Notes: generated by a model from the sequence alone, not told the origin. A DNA stretch of 64,000 nucleotides from Streptomyces physcomitrii (GCF_012273655.1 NZ_JAAWWP010000002.1:380017-444016); one strand, 5' to 3'; shown: positions 15,653-26,400, counted from the first letter of the stretch. Translations and numbers: made by a program.

Positions 15653-17302
15653 TCAGCCGCGGCCGGTGACCTGGAAGCCCGAGGCGGCCGTGTCGAAGTG
15701 CTCCTTCGCCTCCTGGAGCCGCCCGACGGGGGCGGAGACCCAGACGTCGTACATCCGCCCGCCCTCCTCCCAGCAGAGGTCGAAGGTGTGCCGCGGGCCC
15801 TCCTCGGCGGTGAAGCCGTCCCAGGTGAACTCCCAGAGGGCGGCGGGGTGTTCACCGTGGGTGGTCGCGGTGACCGTGCCCGCGCGGTAGCCGGGGTTGT
15901 GGTCCGGGCCGGCGGCGTCGGCGCGGCGCATCACGGCGAGCGGGCCGCCCTCCTCCGGGTCCGCCTCCTTGACGCCGATCCGGAAGACGGAGCCGGGCGA
16001 GAGGTAGAAGACGCGCTCGCCGTCGGGCGAACGGGTGTACCCGGCCGGGACGTTGAGCGAGAAGCCCCTCGGGTCCTCGGCGCGGCGGTAGCCCGCGGGC
16101 GGCGCGGGGGCGGTGCCGCCCGGCGGGCTCGCGCTCGGCCCGGGCGCGGTGCCGGTGGCCGAACTCCCGGGCGCGGCGGGCGAGTCGGTACGGGTGGCCG
16201 AACTGCCCGGCGTGCCCGGCGAGTCGGTGCTGTCGCCGAGGCTCAGCGCCACCGCCGCGACCCCGGCGCCGAGGCCCGCCGCGAGCAGCACGGCGGCGGC
16301 CAGCGCGGGGCGCCCGAACCGCCGGGGCCCGGCCGGTGCCGCGGGCGCCCGGAGCAGTCCGACGCCGGGCTCGGTGGGGACGTAGGCGCCGGGGGCGAGG
16401 CCGCCGGGGGCCGGGTGTTCCGGCGGGGCCTGGCCCACGGCGGGCGGCATGCGGCCGGTGTCGAGGTAGGCGCGCAGCAGCCGTTCGGCCTCGGGGGCGG
16501 TGAGCCTGCGGGCCGGGTCGCGCTCCAGGAGCCCGGTCACCACCGGGAGCAGCGCGGCGGCCTCGGCGGGCGGGCGGATCTCGTCGAAGACCACGGCGTG
16601 CAGCACCCCGCCGAGGGACTCCCGGTGGAAGGGCGAGACCCCGCTGACGATCGCGCAGAGCAGCGCGCCGAGCGACCAGAGATCGCACTCGGGGCCGATC
16701 CGCCCGCCCGACATCCGCTCCGGGGCGGTGTATTCGGGCGAGCCGACGAAGGAGCCGGTCTCGGTGAGCGTGGTCGCGCCGTTCACGTGCGCGATGCCGA
16801 AGTCGGTGAGGACCACCCGCCCCAACTCCCCGTCGACCAGGACGTTGGCGGGTTTGAGGTCGCGGTGCAGGACGCCCGCCTCGTGCGCGGTGCGCAGGGC
16901 GCCGAGCAGCGCCAGGGCGATCCGGGCGGCCTCCGGCGCCGGGACCGGGCCGTCCGCGAAGACCCGGCTCTGCAGGGAGCCGCCCTCGACCAGCTCCATC
17001 ACGATGAAGAGGCGTTCCTCGTGCTCCACGACGTCGTGCACGACCACCACATGCGGATGCCGCAACTGGGCCACCGCGCGGGCCTCGCGCAGCGTACGGT
17101 CGCGGCGCCCGCGGGCCTCCTGGGGCGACAGGGAGTCGTCGGTGTCGAGTTCCTTGACCGCGACCGGGCGCCCGAGCAGCTGGTCCTCGGCCCGCCAGAC
17201 CACGCCCATGCCGCCGCGCCCGAGCCGCTCCCGCAGCCGGTAGCGGCCCGCGATGACGCGGACGGTGTCCCCCTCGCTGCCCATGGGGTCATCATGCCCC
17301 AC
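15653..17302 (-). CDS. Membrane Ser/Thr protein kinase C
   Basis: A 549-residue Hanks-type kinase with Lys50, HRD(L)KPAN Asp148 and DFG Asp167, so predicted active. The linker is Pro-rich, the TM helix lies near 327-354, then an Ala/Ser/Pro stretch and an extracytoplasmic domain beginning PRGFSLNVPAGYTRS and containing WEFTW. The same GFS(L/I)xxPxG and EFT(W/Y) elements occur in kinases D and F. An alternative start at Met7 (17284) would give a more usual N-terminus. Kinase D lies 81 bp upstream, so D, C, B and A may form one transcription unit. Confidence 0.9.
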   Translation of the reverse strand: MGHDDPMGSEGDTVRVIAGRYRLRERLGRGGMGVVWRAEDQLLGRPVAVKELDTDDSLSPQEARGRRDRTLREARAVAQLRHPHVVVVHDVVEHEERLFIVMELVEGGSLQSRVFADGPVPAPEAARIALALLGALRTAHEAGVLHRDLKPANVLVDGELGRVVLTDFGIAHVNGATTLTETGSFVGSPEYTAPERMSGGRIGPECDLWSLGALLCAIVSGVSPFHRESLGGVLHAVVFDEIRPPAEAAALLPVVTGLLERDPARRLTAPEAERLLRAYLDTGRMPPAVGQAPPEHPAPGGLAPGAYVPTEPGVGLLRAPAAPAGPRRFGRPALAAAVLLAAGLGAGVAAVALSLGDSTDSPGTPGSSATRTDSPAAPGSSATGTAPGPSASPPGGTAPAPPAGYRRAEDPRGFSLNVPAGYTRSPDGERVFYLSPGSVFRIGVKEADPEEGGPLAVMRRADAAGPDHNPGYRAGTVTATTHGEHPAALWEFTWDGFTAEEGPRHTFDLCWEEGGRMYDVWVSAPVGRLQEAKEHFDTAASGFQVTGRG

Positions 17303-17383
17303 GGTGGCCAGCGGCTTTGCGGCTTGCGGGGGCGGCCCACCGGGACGCGCCGGAGGCGTCCGCCGTACGTGTGGCGGGGCGGC

Positions 17384-18982
17384 CTATTCGCGCCAGCTCC
17401 GCAGGATCGAGCCGAACTGCTTGCGCGCCTCGGCCCAGTCCTCCTCGGGGGAGGAGAGGTAGAGCGCGTACTCGACCCCCTCCGCGCTGACATAGGTCTG
17501 CTCGATCGCCCGGCGCGGCCCCGGGTGCTCGCCGGAGGCCCCCGCGGTCCAGGTGAACTCCCAGAGGGAGCCCTTGCGGTCGCGGTAGACGTTCGGCTCC
17601 ATCTGGAGCCTGCGATAGGCGGTCAGCTTCTCCACCGACTTCTCCAGGGCGAGCTGGTGCAGCCGTACGTCGTCGTAGTCGGGCGAGGTGTCGCGGCTGA
17701 TGCGGACGAAGTGCTCGCCGCCGTCCGGGGTGTAGTCGATCTGGCCCTCGTTCACCTCGCGCTTCCAGCCGCGCGGCAGCGAGAGCGAGAAGCCCTCCGG
17801 ATCGTGCACCCGCTCCCAGCCCTCGGGGGTCTCGGCGGAACCCGTCGCGCCCGGCGAGGCGCCCTGGCTGTCGTCCTGGCGCTGGTTCCACAGGTGCACC
17901 CCGGCCGCCGTGCCGCCGCCGACCAGCGCGGCGGCGAGCACCACGACCAGGATCGCGCGCCGGCCGCGTCCGCGCGGGGCGGGAGCCGCCCCGGAGCCCC
18001 CGTAGCCCTGCGGTTCCCCGGGCGGATACGGGCGGCCGTAGGAGGGGGTGTGCTCGTAGGCGTGCGGGTCGCTTCCCGGCAGCGTTGCCGGCTCGTGCCG
18101 CTCGGGGCCCGGCTGCGGCGGCACCTGCGGCAGGGTCACCTCGGGGCTGCCGCCGCGGGCCACCTCGGCGAGGAGCTGCTCGGCCTCGGCGGGGCCCGGC
18201 CGGTGGCGCGGGTCCTTGCGCAGCAGGGCGGTGATCACCGGTCCGAGCGCTCCGGCCCGCGCGGGCGGCGCCGGTTCCTCGTCGACCACCGCCTGCATGG
18301 TGTTGAGCGGGGTGGTGCGCCGGAAGGGCGAGACGCCCTCGACCGCGGTATACAGGGTCGCGCCCAGCGCCCACAGGTCGGCGGAGGGCCCGGGCTCGGC
18401 GCCGCGGACCCGCTCGGGCGCCAGATAGTCCACCGAGCCGACGATCTCCCCGGTGCGGGTGAGCGTCGAATCGCCCTCGACCTGGGCGATGCCGAAGTCG
18501 GTGAGGAGCACCCGGCCGTCGTCGGCGAGCAGGACGTTGCCGGGCTTGACGTCCCGGTGCAGTACCCCGGCGGCGTGCGCGGCGCGCAGGGCGCGCAGCA
18601 CCCACAGGCCGATCCGGGCCGCCCGCCGGGCCTCGACGCCGCCGTCCTGTTTGACGGTGTCGGCGAGGGAGGTGCCCTCGACCAGTTCCATCACGATCCA
18701 CGGGCGGTCGTCGTGTTCGAGGACGTCGTGCACGGTGACCACGGCCGGGTGGTTGATCCGCGCGGCGGCCCGTGCCTCGGTCTGGGTACGGGCGAGCAGT
18801 ACCGAGCGGTCCGAGTCCTGCACGTACTGAGCGGCCGTCAACTCCTTGACGGCGACGGCCCGGTGGAGGAGTTCGTCCTGAGCGCGCCAGACCCGGCCCA
18901 TGCCGCCCCGGCCGATGGTCTCGCCGAGCCGGTAGCGGCCGCCGAGGAGCAGGCCCTGCATCTGGTTCACATTCCCCCGCAC
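17384..18982 (-). CDS. Membrane Ser/Thr protein kinase D
   Basis: A 532-residue Hanks-type kinase with GRGGMG glycine loop, Lys46, HRD Asp143 and DFG Asp162. The Pro/Tyr-rich linker (about 280-338) leads to a TM helix near 339-364 and an extracytoplasmic domain starting PEGFSLSLPRGWKRE and containing LWEFTW. Three in-frame starts are close together (GTG at 18982, then GTG and ATG five and eight codons on); GGGGGA sits beside the second, so the protein may begin a few residues later. It heads the closely spaced D-C-B-A group, and a 314-bp gap upstream leaves room for the promoter. Confidence 0.9.
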   Translation of the reverse strand: MRGNVNQMQGLLLGGRYRLGETIGRGGMGRVWRAQDELLHRAVAVKELTAAQYVQDSDRSVLLARTQTEARAAARINHPAVVTVHDVLEHDDRPWIVMELVEGTSLADTVKQDGGVEARRAARIGLWVLRALRAAHAAGVLHRDVKPGNVLLADDGRVLLTDFGIAQVEGDSTLTRTGEIVGSVDYLAPERVRGAEPGPSADLWALGATLYTAVEGVSPFRRTTPLNTMQAVVDEEPAPPARAGALGPVITALLRKDPRHRPGPAEAEQLLAEVARGGSPEVTLPQVPPQPGPERHEPATLPGSDPHAYEHTPSYGRPYPPGEPQGYGGSGAAPAPRGRGRRAILVVVLAAALVGGGTAAGVHLWNQRQDDSQGASPGATGSAETPEGWERVHDPEGFSLSLPRGWKREVNEGQIDYTPDGGEHFVRISRDTSPDYDDVRLHQLALEKSVEKLTAYRRLQMEPNVYRDRKGSLWEFTWTAGASGEHPGPRRAIEQTYVSAEGVEYALYLSSPEEDWAEARKQFGSILRSWRE

Positions 18983-19296
18983 TGCCCCCGAACAATGGTC
19001 TCGACATCCCCCAGACTAAGGACCCGGACCCGCCCGGGGAACGGCGGCTCCCGCAAGGAGACCGCACTGTGACGCTTGTCGCGCCGCAACAGTGCGACGC
19101 CGGGCGGCTGAAAACCGTCCGCCCCGGCCGGGCAGGGGCAGTTGAGGGGGTGTCGGGTGCGCGGGCGTACGGAGTGGTGGTACGGAGGTGGTGATACGCG
19201 GCGCCGGGCCCGAGGGATCCTTGCCGCGTCAACTCACCCCGTGCGGGGCCATGTTGCGATCCCGGGCGACCGAACTCCCCGAGCCGTCCGCTCCGT
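18983..19296. other. Gap upstream of kinase D
   Basis: 314 bp with no supported gene. On the minus strand a TAGTCT -10-like hexamer lies about 30 bp before the kinase D start. No clear terminator for kinase E was found here. Confidence 0.4.
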
Positions 19297-22200
19297 TCAG
19301 CCCGTGAACCGGTAACTCGCCGAGGCCTGCTCGTAGAAGCGGGTCACCTCGTCGCGCTGGGTCTCCGGGCCGATGACCTGGAGCACGTGGTAGCGCCCGC
19401 CGAAGACCATCGCCAGATTGCGCACGAAGACCTCGCGCCCGTCCGACTCCTGCCAGGTGAACTGCCCTTCGGCCATCCGGCGCCCGCCGACGTCGATGCT
19501 GCGCATGCCGGAGGAGGTGGCCCAGGTCGAGTCCCGGAAGGGCTGGAGCTCGTACTCCCGCTCGCGCTGGTACGACATCGGGTCGTCCCCGAAGGTGGCG
19601 GTGCTGTCCCGGCCCGGGGTGATCAGCAGGGTGAACTGGCCGTTGGTGTAGCTGACTTGCTTGCGGCCGTTCTTCGGGGTGCGGGTCCAGCTCTCCGGGA
19701 CCTGGACCTGGAAGCCCTCCTTGTCCTTGCGGAGGGCATAGCCCGCGGGGAGTTCGGGGTTGGTGGTCTGCGGCTGCTCGGAACCCGGGTTCTGCGGGTC
19801 GCCGGACTCCCCGCCGTCCTCGCCCGGGCTCTCCTCGGAGGTGGGCCCCGGCTGCTGTCCGGTGGCGTCGCCGGAGCCGGGCCGGTTGTCGCCGCCCGCG
19901 TTCTCCCCGGACTTGGGCAGGAACAGCATCGCGAAGGCGAGCGCCCCGACCAGGCCGACGAGGACCAGGATCAGCAGGGTGCGGCCGAGCGAACGGGGCT
20001 CGCGTCCACCGCGCCCCGCGGGCCGCTTCTTGCCGATCCGGGGTTCCCGCGGCGCCCGCGGCTCCGGCTTCGGCCGCGCCGGGCGCTCCCGGCCCGCCTT
20101 CTCGCGTGCCGGGGCCTGGCGGGCGGGCCGTTCGCGTACCGGCGCGTGTTCGCGGGCCACGTGCTGTTCGCGGGCCGCCGCCTCGCGGGCGGCGCGCTTG
20201 TGGCGGGCGGGCTTCGCCGCGCCCCGCCGCCGCCAGCGCCGCACCAGCTCACCGCGGCGCCGCACGATCGGCAGCAGATGCGGATCGGCCGGCGGGCCCG
20301 CCACCACATGCGCGCCCGCCTCGGGCTCCGGCGCCGAACGCACCAGGGACCGCAGCCAGCCGCGCAGCTCCTCGAAGTCGAGGCGCTCGGTGGGGTCTTG
20401 GCGCAGCAGCGACTCGACCACCGGCCGCAGCGGCCCGCACTCCTCGGCGAAGGCGGGCGGCTCCGCGCACACCAGCTGCACCAGCTCGCTCGTACTGTCC
20501 TCCGGGTACGGGGCATAGCCCTGCACCGCGCGGAAGAGCAGCGCGCCCAGCGCCCACAGGTCGGTGGCGGGCCCGATCGGCGCGGCCAGCTGCCAGTTCT
20601 CGTGCACCGGCCCGGCCTGCTCGGGCGCCCACCGCTCGGTCACCGGACCGACCACGGCCATCCGCGCCTGCCGCGCCCGCTCGGCGGCCAGCGCGGTGGC
20701 GGGCCCCCGGCGCCGCACCGGCGCCTGGTCCTCCGGCACATCCCAGCCGGAGGGCCAGGAGGCGGCGGGGCGTTCGGCGTGCGGGTCGGCGTCGGCCGAC
20801 GCCGGGTCCTGGGCGTGCGGATCGTCTTCGGGGTGCGACTCCCCGGCGCCGTACGGGGATTCGCCGTACGGCGTCAACTCGCGGGAGTCGTGCGGGACTT
20901 CGCCACGAGGAGCCAACTGGCGGGAGGGGTACGGGGTTTCACCGTAGACCGCCGAACGGCCGGAGCCGGAACCGAAGTCAGCATCGGGGCCGGAGTCGGT
21001 GCCGGGGCCGGAGTCGGCGGGGGTTTCGCCGTGGGTCGACTCCCCCGCGCCGTACGGGAGTTCGCCGTGCGGCGCCGTCTCGCCCGGGCCGTACGGGGAG
21101 GTGCCCGCCCCGGCCGGGTCGCGGTCCCAGCCGAGCGGCAGCGGCGGAAGACCGGTGGGCCGCGGCGCCGGGGGCTGCTCGCCCGCTTCCCCACGGGGAA
21201 CGGCACCGTGCCAGGGCTCGGCCGGGGCGCCGTGCACCCCGTAGGGATCGGCGATACGGCCGGGCGGCGTGACAAGGTCCTCGGGCGCGCTCCGTACGCT
21301 GTCGCCCGGCCGGGAGTGCGGGGAGCGCGGCGGCACCGGGGCGGAGGGGTCACCGGGGGCGCCGCCGCGGCGGCCCTGGGCGCCCTGGCCCTGAGGCGCG
21401 GAGGGCGCGGCGGGCCGCTGCTGCGGTCCTTGGGAGGTGCCGGGCGCCTGTCGATGACCGTAAGGCGCGTCGGGGGACTGCTGCCGGCCGTACGGCGCGT
21501 CGGGTGACTGCGGCTGGCCGTACAGCGCATCGGACGACTGCTGCCGACCGTGAGGCGCGTCGGGTGACTGCTGCTGGTTTCGGGACGGCCCGGGCTGCTG
21601 CTGGTTCGGGGACGGCCCTGGCTGCTGCTGCCGTCCGTACGGCGACTCGCCCCGCTGCTCCCTGGCCTGCTGCGCGCGCTGCTCCTCGTCCGCCTGGCGG
21701 CCGCGCTGCTGCTGTTCGCTGTGCCGGGCAGCGGCCCGGGTACCCGCCTGGTAGGCGGCGATCGCCGAGCCCGCGCGGGGCGGGCGGCCGGAGTCGCCGG
21801 GGCCCGAACTGCCGTCGCCGTAGGGCGCGTTGCGGTCCCGGGAGCCCGGGGTCCCCGGGCGCGGGGCCTCCTGCGCCTCCCGCGCACGGCCCTGGTCCGG
21901 GGCGCGGCCCTCTCCGGCGGGACCGCGGCCGGGGCCTTCGGGCAGGGCAGCCGCCCCGCGGCCGTAGCCCTCCGGGAGCGCCGCCGAGACGCCCCGCTGC
22001 CGGGCCTGGGTGAGTCCGTGCGTACGGCTGCCGCCCGCGCCTTCCGGTGCCGGGGTGGTGCGGGCCCCGCCGCGCGCCGGGCCCGGCGTGCCGCGGTCTT
22101 CGGGGCCGCCGTGCCCCGGGCCTCGGCGCGGTCCGCCGACCGGCTGGGAGCCGGTGTCGTCCTGGAGGGCGCCGCCCGGTCCCGGGGGGCCGTCGTGCGG

Positions 22201-22869
22201 CGGCTCGGGGCGCGGGTCGTAGCCGCAGAGCGCCTCCTCGGCCGCCCCGGCGGCCAGCCCGGTGAGCATCACCCGGCCGTCGTCGCAGATGAGCACCGTA
22301 CGGGCGGTGATGTTGCGGTGCACCCAGCCGTGCGCGTGCAGGGCGCGCAGGGCGGTCACCACATCGGCGGCGACCTCGGCCGCCCGGTACGGCGAGAGCG
22401 GTTCGTCCGCGAGGAAGGCCGCGAGCGAGCGGGCCGCGACGAGTTCGGTGACGATCCAGAGCGAGCCGCCCTCGGCGAAGACGTCGAAGACCTGGTCGAG
22501 CCGCGGATGGTCCGGCACCTGCGCAGCCGCCTGCGCGGCCTCGATGGCCCGCTGCACCACCGGATCGGGGGAGCTGCGCACCTCGGCGCCCTCGCCCCTG
22601 CCCCCGGCGGCGGTACGTCCCCGCTCCCCCGCCCGGCCACCGGCGCCGGGCGCCCCGCCGCGTCCGCCCCGGCTGACGTACCCCTCCGGCAGGCCTTCGG
22701 AGTCGAGCACCTCCGCCTCGACGACCTCGGGCAACGGCACCTGCCGGACGAGGACTTCCTGCCCGCTGTACGTGTCGAAGGCGCGGGTCTGGGAGATTTC
22801 GTGCCCGCCCGAGGTGGGCAGCGGCAGACGGTAGCGACCGGCCAGTACCCGGCCCGCGTACTCCTCCAT
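19297..22869 (-). CDS. Membrane pseudokinase E, kinase fold split by a long insertion
   Basis: A 1190-residue kinase-like protein that should be catalytically dead. The glycine loop is lost, the VAVK lysine is replaced in EVLVRQ (Arg42), HRD is HRN (Asn186), and DFG reads TGL at about 203-205. The N-lobe and catalytic-loop region (1-215) are followed by about 500 residues of Pro/Gln/Gly/Ser-rich sequence with YGRQQSPDAP-type repeats; the kinase C-lobe then resumes near 746 with WAPEQ and DLWALGALLFRAV. A Lys/Arg-rich segment precedes the TM helix near 963-983, and the extracytoplasmic domain has EGFQVQVPESWTR. It sits between active kinases D and F and probably acts as a scaffold or allosteric partner. 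That role is inferred from loss of catalytic residues and position. Confidence 0.88.
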   Translation of the reverse strand: MEEYAGRVLAGRYRLPLPTSGGHEISQTRAFDTYSGQEVLVRQVPLPEVVEAEVLDSEGLPEGYVSRGGRGGAPGAGGRAGERGRTAAGGRGEGAEVRSSPDPVVQRAIEAAQAAAQVPDHPRLDQVFDVFAEGGSLWIVTELVAARSLAAFLADEPLSPYRAAEVAADVVTALRALHAHGWVHRNITARTVLICDDGRVMLTGLAAGAAEEALCGYDPRPEPPHDGPPGPGGALQDDTGSQPVGGPRRGPGHGGPEDRGTPGPARGGARTTPAPEGAGGSRTHGLTQARQRGVSAALPEGYGRGAAALPEGPGRGPAGEGRAPDQGRAREAQEAPRPGTPGSRDRNAPYGDGSSGPGDSGRPPRAGSAIAAYQAGTRAAARHSEQQQRGRQADEEQRAQQAREQRGESPYGRQQQPGPSPNQQQPGPSRNQQQSPDAPHGRQQSSDALYGQPQSPDAPYGRQQSPDAPYGHRQAPGTSQGPQQRPAAPSAPQGQGAQGRRGGAPGDPSAPVPPRSPHSRPGDSVRSAPEDLVTPPGRIADPYGVHGAPAEPWHGAVPRGEAGEQPPAPRPTGLPPLPLGWDRDPAGAGTSPYGPGETAPHGELPYGAGESTHGETPADSGPGTDSGPDADFGSGSGRSAVYGETPYPSRQLAPRGEVPHDSRELTPYGESPYGAGESHPEDDPHAQDPASADADPHAERPAASWPSGWDVPEDQAPVRRRGPATALAAERARQARMAVVGPVTERWAPEQAGPVHENWQLAAPIGPATDLWALGALLFRAVQGYAPYPEDSTSELVQLVCAEPPAFAEECGPLRPVVESLLRQDPTERLDFEELRGWLRSLVRSAPEPEAGAHVVAGPPADPHLLPIVRRRGELVRRWRRRGAAKPARHKRAAREAAAREQHVAREHAPVRERPARQAPAREKAGRERPARPKPEPRAPREPRIGKKRPAGRGGREPRSLGRTLLILVLVGLVGALAFAMLFLPKSGENAGGDNRPGSGDATGQQPGPTSEESPGEDGGESGDPQNPGSEQPQTTNPELPAGYALRKDKEGFQVQVPESWTRTPKNGRKQVSYTNGQFTLLITPGRDSTATFGDDPMSYQREREYELQPFRDSTWATSSGMRSIDVGGRRMAEGQFTWQESDGREVFVRNLAMVFGGRYHVLQVIGPETQRDEVTRFYEQASASYRFTG

Positions 22870-23439
22870 GTCGCCTCCCCCGCCGCGCGGTGCGGTCGAT
22901 TCCGTTCCCGGTCAGATCTGTTCGCCTTGCGCCCCGCTTGCGCACCGCTTCGGATGCAGACGGTCCGCAAGGCTTCACGATACGTGCCGACAGCACCACG
23001 TACCGAACGGATCCCACAACTTCCGTTCCCCGCAACAAGCCGCCCAGCTCAGGGGCACCAACTCCCGGGGCCCGAGCGGCCGTTCGACCCCGGTGGAGCC
23101 CGCCCGGGGGCCGACCGGAGGCCGAACAGGGGCCTGGCGGAGGGGTTTCGCCCCAGATTCCGGGCGCCTGTTCACGGGGCCGGGGCTCCGGACTCCGCTC
23201 AGGCGGGTTCCGGGCCCCGGGCAGACGGTTCCGCTGGGTTCCGCTCGGACGCTGTCCTCTGGGCTCCGCTGGGCGGTCGACCCGACTTCGCTCAGGCGGC
23301 CGACCGGGCTCCGCTCGGGGCGTCGACCGGACTCCGGGCGGGCGGATCGCTCGCGCTCCCCGGCTCGGGGCTTCTCCCCGGGCCGAGGACCGCTGCCGAC
23401 TCAGGCTTTCTTCCCAAGCTTTCGTATCAGGCCTTCTTC
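22870..23439. other. 570-bp gap between kinase F and pseudokinase E
   Basis: There is no supported gene. The half nearer pseudokinase E (22870-23050) is less GC-rich and may hold its promoter. The other half carries a degenerate 23-bp repeat after the kinase F stop. Confidence 0.5.
23230..23350. repeat. Degenerate ~23-bp tandem repeat downstream of kinase F
   Basis: The core (C/T)TCCGCT recurs at 23230, 23240, 23265, 23287, 23310 and 23333, mostly at 22-25 bp spacing, with consensus GGCTCCGCTCGGGCGGTCGACC. It lies within about 200 bp downstream of the kinase F stop. Confidence 0.65.
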
Positions 23440-26400
23440 TCAGGACTTCTTCGGGGTGAAGGTGTCGGTGAACACCTTCCAGGTGTCGCGGCGCTGGCCG
23501 GTGTCCCAGTCCGCGTCCTTCGCCGTGTACATGAGTGCGTAGCCGAGGGTGGGCCCGACCACGAAACCGCGGTCGATGGAGCGGTACTTCACGCCCTTGT
23601 CGACGTACGTGAACTCCCAGTCCGCCGTTTCCCAGTCCCGGAAGCCGACCTTCTCTATCCGGATGCGGTGGTACTGCGACCGCTCCATGTACTGCTCCTG
23701 GCTGCGCCAGTCCGCGACGGGGTTGTCCTTGGGCGTCGAGGTCCAGCCGACCAGGAGCTTCTGGCCGTCCGGCCCCTCGAAACGGGCACCGGCCGCACTG
23801 GTCGAGGTGTACTTCCAGCCCTTGGGCAGACCGATCGAGAAGCCCTGGGAGTGGCGGTAGGTCGTGACGGTGTCCTCGATTCCGCTGCCGCCGTCCGAGC
23901 CGCCGTCCCGGCCGGGGTCGTGGCCCTCGCCCGCGTCCTCGCCGGGCTCACTGCCCTCGCCCTTGCCGTCGTCGTCCTTTTCGCCGTCGTCCTTGCCGTC
24001 CTCGCCCTTGTCCTTGTCCTTGTCCTTGTCCTTGCCGGTGTCCTGGCCCTGGTCGTCCTGGCCTCCGCTGCCGCCCGCCGAGGTGTTCTTGTCCCCGCCC
24101 GGGCCGCCCTTCCCGGCCTGGTCCGAGTCATCGCGCAGGGCCAGCCCGAGCACGGTGGCCACCACCGCGAGCGCCAGCACCGCCGCCGCGATCACCAGCG
24201 CCCGGCGCGGCACCCCGGCGAGCGGCGAACCGGAGGATGAGCTGTCCCCTCCGCCACCGGAAGGGGGCCCACTCGGCGCGGCGGGGGTCCCGGCACTGGA
24301 CCCGGCAGCCTGTCCGGCCGTACCCGAAGCCGATCCGGCACCCGAAGCCGAGGCCGATCCGGAGCCTGAGCCGGAGGCCGGAGCCGCGCCCGAACCGGTG
24401 CCGGTCCCCGAAGCCGCCGCGGCGCCCACTCCGGCACCCGCCCCGGCCATGCCGGACAGCACGGCGGTACGGGGATCCGCGGCGGGCCTCGGCGGGGTGG
24501 TCGCGCTCCCGGCGCCTGAGGCACCAGCGGCACCCGAAGCGGCAGCACCTGAAGCGGCAGCCGCACCCGCGGAGCCCTTGGTGCCGGTGCCGGTGCCAGA
24601 AGCGGCCTTGCCGGAGGCTCCGGTGCCCGAAGTCCCTTGGCCTGACGTTCCCTTGCCCGACTTCGCGGAGCCGGACTCCGCACCGCCGGTCCGCGCGGAG
24701 CCGGACTTCGCGGTACCCGTGGAAGGCGAGCCCGAGGCGGGCGCGCCTGAACCCGAGGTGGGCGCGCCTGAAGCCGCCGTACCCGAGGTGGACTGCGCGC
24801 CGGGCTTCCCGTTGCGTGCGGTGGCCGCCGCGGCGGCACCGGTGAGGTGCACCGTCCGCGGATCGGCGACGGGCTTGTCCCCGGCGGCGGACTCGCCCTC
24901 GGGGGCGGACTCGCCGTCCCCGGCAGACGCCTTGTCCCCGGCGGCCTTGTCCTCGGTAGGCACCGCGTCCCCGGCGGAGACCTCGTCCTCGGAACTGCCG
25001 TTCCCGCCCTCGGACTTCGTCTTCGCCCCGGTGTCCGAGGAGCCCTTGCCCTCGGTCCCGGACGTCGCCCGGGCGCCTCCCGCTCCCGCGAGGTCCTTGC
25101 CCAGGGCCAGCGTTCCGCCCTCGACGGCGGCGACGGTACCCACGGCCGCGGCTGCCTTGCCCGCACCGTGGTCCGAGTCCGAGTCCGAGACCGAGCCCGA
25201 TTCCCGGCCCGTGCCCTCGCCGGAACCGCCCGGGGAACGGCCGTCCTCAGAACCGTCCCCGTCGGGACCGCCCTCGCCAGAGGCTTCCTTGCCGGACGCC
25301 TCCGTGCCGGAACCGCGCTCTTCAGCGCCGCCCTTCTCCGAACCGCTCGCTTCCGGACCGCTCGCCTTCGAACCGCCCGCCTTCGAACCGCCCTTGTCCT
25401 CAACGGACTTGTCCGCCCCGGGCACGCCGAAGGCCGCGTCGACCAGATCCGTAGCCGGTGCCACGTCATCCGCGACGGCGGAGTCTTGAGAGCCGCCGGA
25501 TCCGGCAGAGTCGGCAGAACCGCCGGATCCGGCAGAGCCACCGGAGTCGGCAGAACCCTCAGGCTCACCGGACTCACCAGACCTACCGGACGTACCCGAA
25601 GAGCTGCCGGACGTCCCCGGCTCGGCGGAATCAGCCCCAGAAGCCCCCTGGCCCGAGCTGCCCGAACTGCCCGAGTCCGAAGAGCTGACCGCGGGCAGCA
25701 CAGCCGTCCTCGCCACCTCGGCCACCGGCTTCGAGTCTCCGGCTTCCCCGGCCTCTGCCGCGACCCCCGCGCCTGCCTCGGCCCCTGACGAGCTGTCGGC
25801 CCCGGTCGCGTCCTCCTTCGGCACGTCCTCGGCCAGGCCGCCGGTGACAGCCGTGCCCGAGGCGGCGCCCACCGCCGCGTCCAGGCCGCCGAGTCCCGCA
25901 AGGGTCTTCCTGTCCTGGGCGAGCTGCTCGGCCGACTTCTCCTGAGCGCCCGGCTGAGCGGCCGGCGCGGCCGGCTCTTCCGCGGTGACCGGGGCGGCGG
26001 TCGGCCTGTCCGGCGCGGAAGGGCCCGCCGGGGCCCCCGCGCCCGTACCGGCGCCGCGCTTCGGGAGGCGTGAACCGCCGCTCTGCCGGCTCTGCTTGGT
26101 CCGGCTCTCGCCGGAGCCGCCCGCGGCCTTGCGTACCGCGCGCAGGGCGCCGCGCAGGCGCTCCGCGACGTCCTCGGAGCGCTTGCCCGAGGGGGCCGGA
26201 GCACCCGGCGCCGCCGTGCTGCCCGCCGCGGCGGACGCGGAGCCCTCGGTGGCGGGGGCCGGGCCGAAGCCGCCCGCGGACGGGGCCGGGCCGGTGGCCC
26301 CGGTCTCCCGGGCGGCGTCGCCCGGCGGGCGGGTGGGCGGCGGCGGGACCCGCAGATGGTGGGTGGACCGGTCGGACCTGGGCGCGGGCGCCGGTTCGGG

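Noticed and set aside
11600..19072. Very long open frames antisense to the kinase genes on the plus strand
   Set aside because: Third-position GC in the minus-strand genes keeps the opposite frame open; these have no RBS, no recognisable domains and low-complexity Arg/Gly/Ala/Pro composition.
19297..22869. Two separate genes created by a frameshift in pseudokinase E
   Set aside because: The frame is continuous through the whole insertion with consistent codon bias and no internal RBS before the C-lobe.
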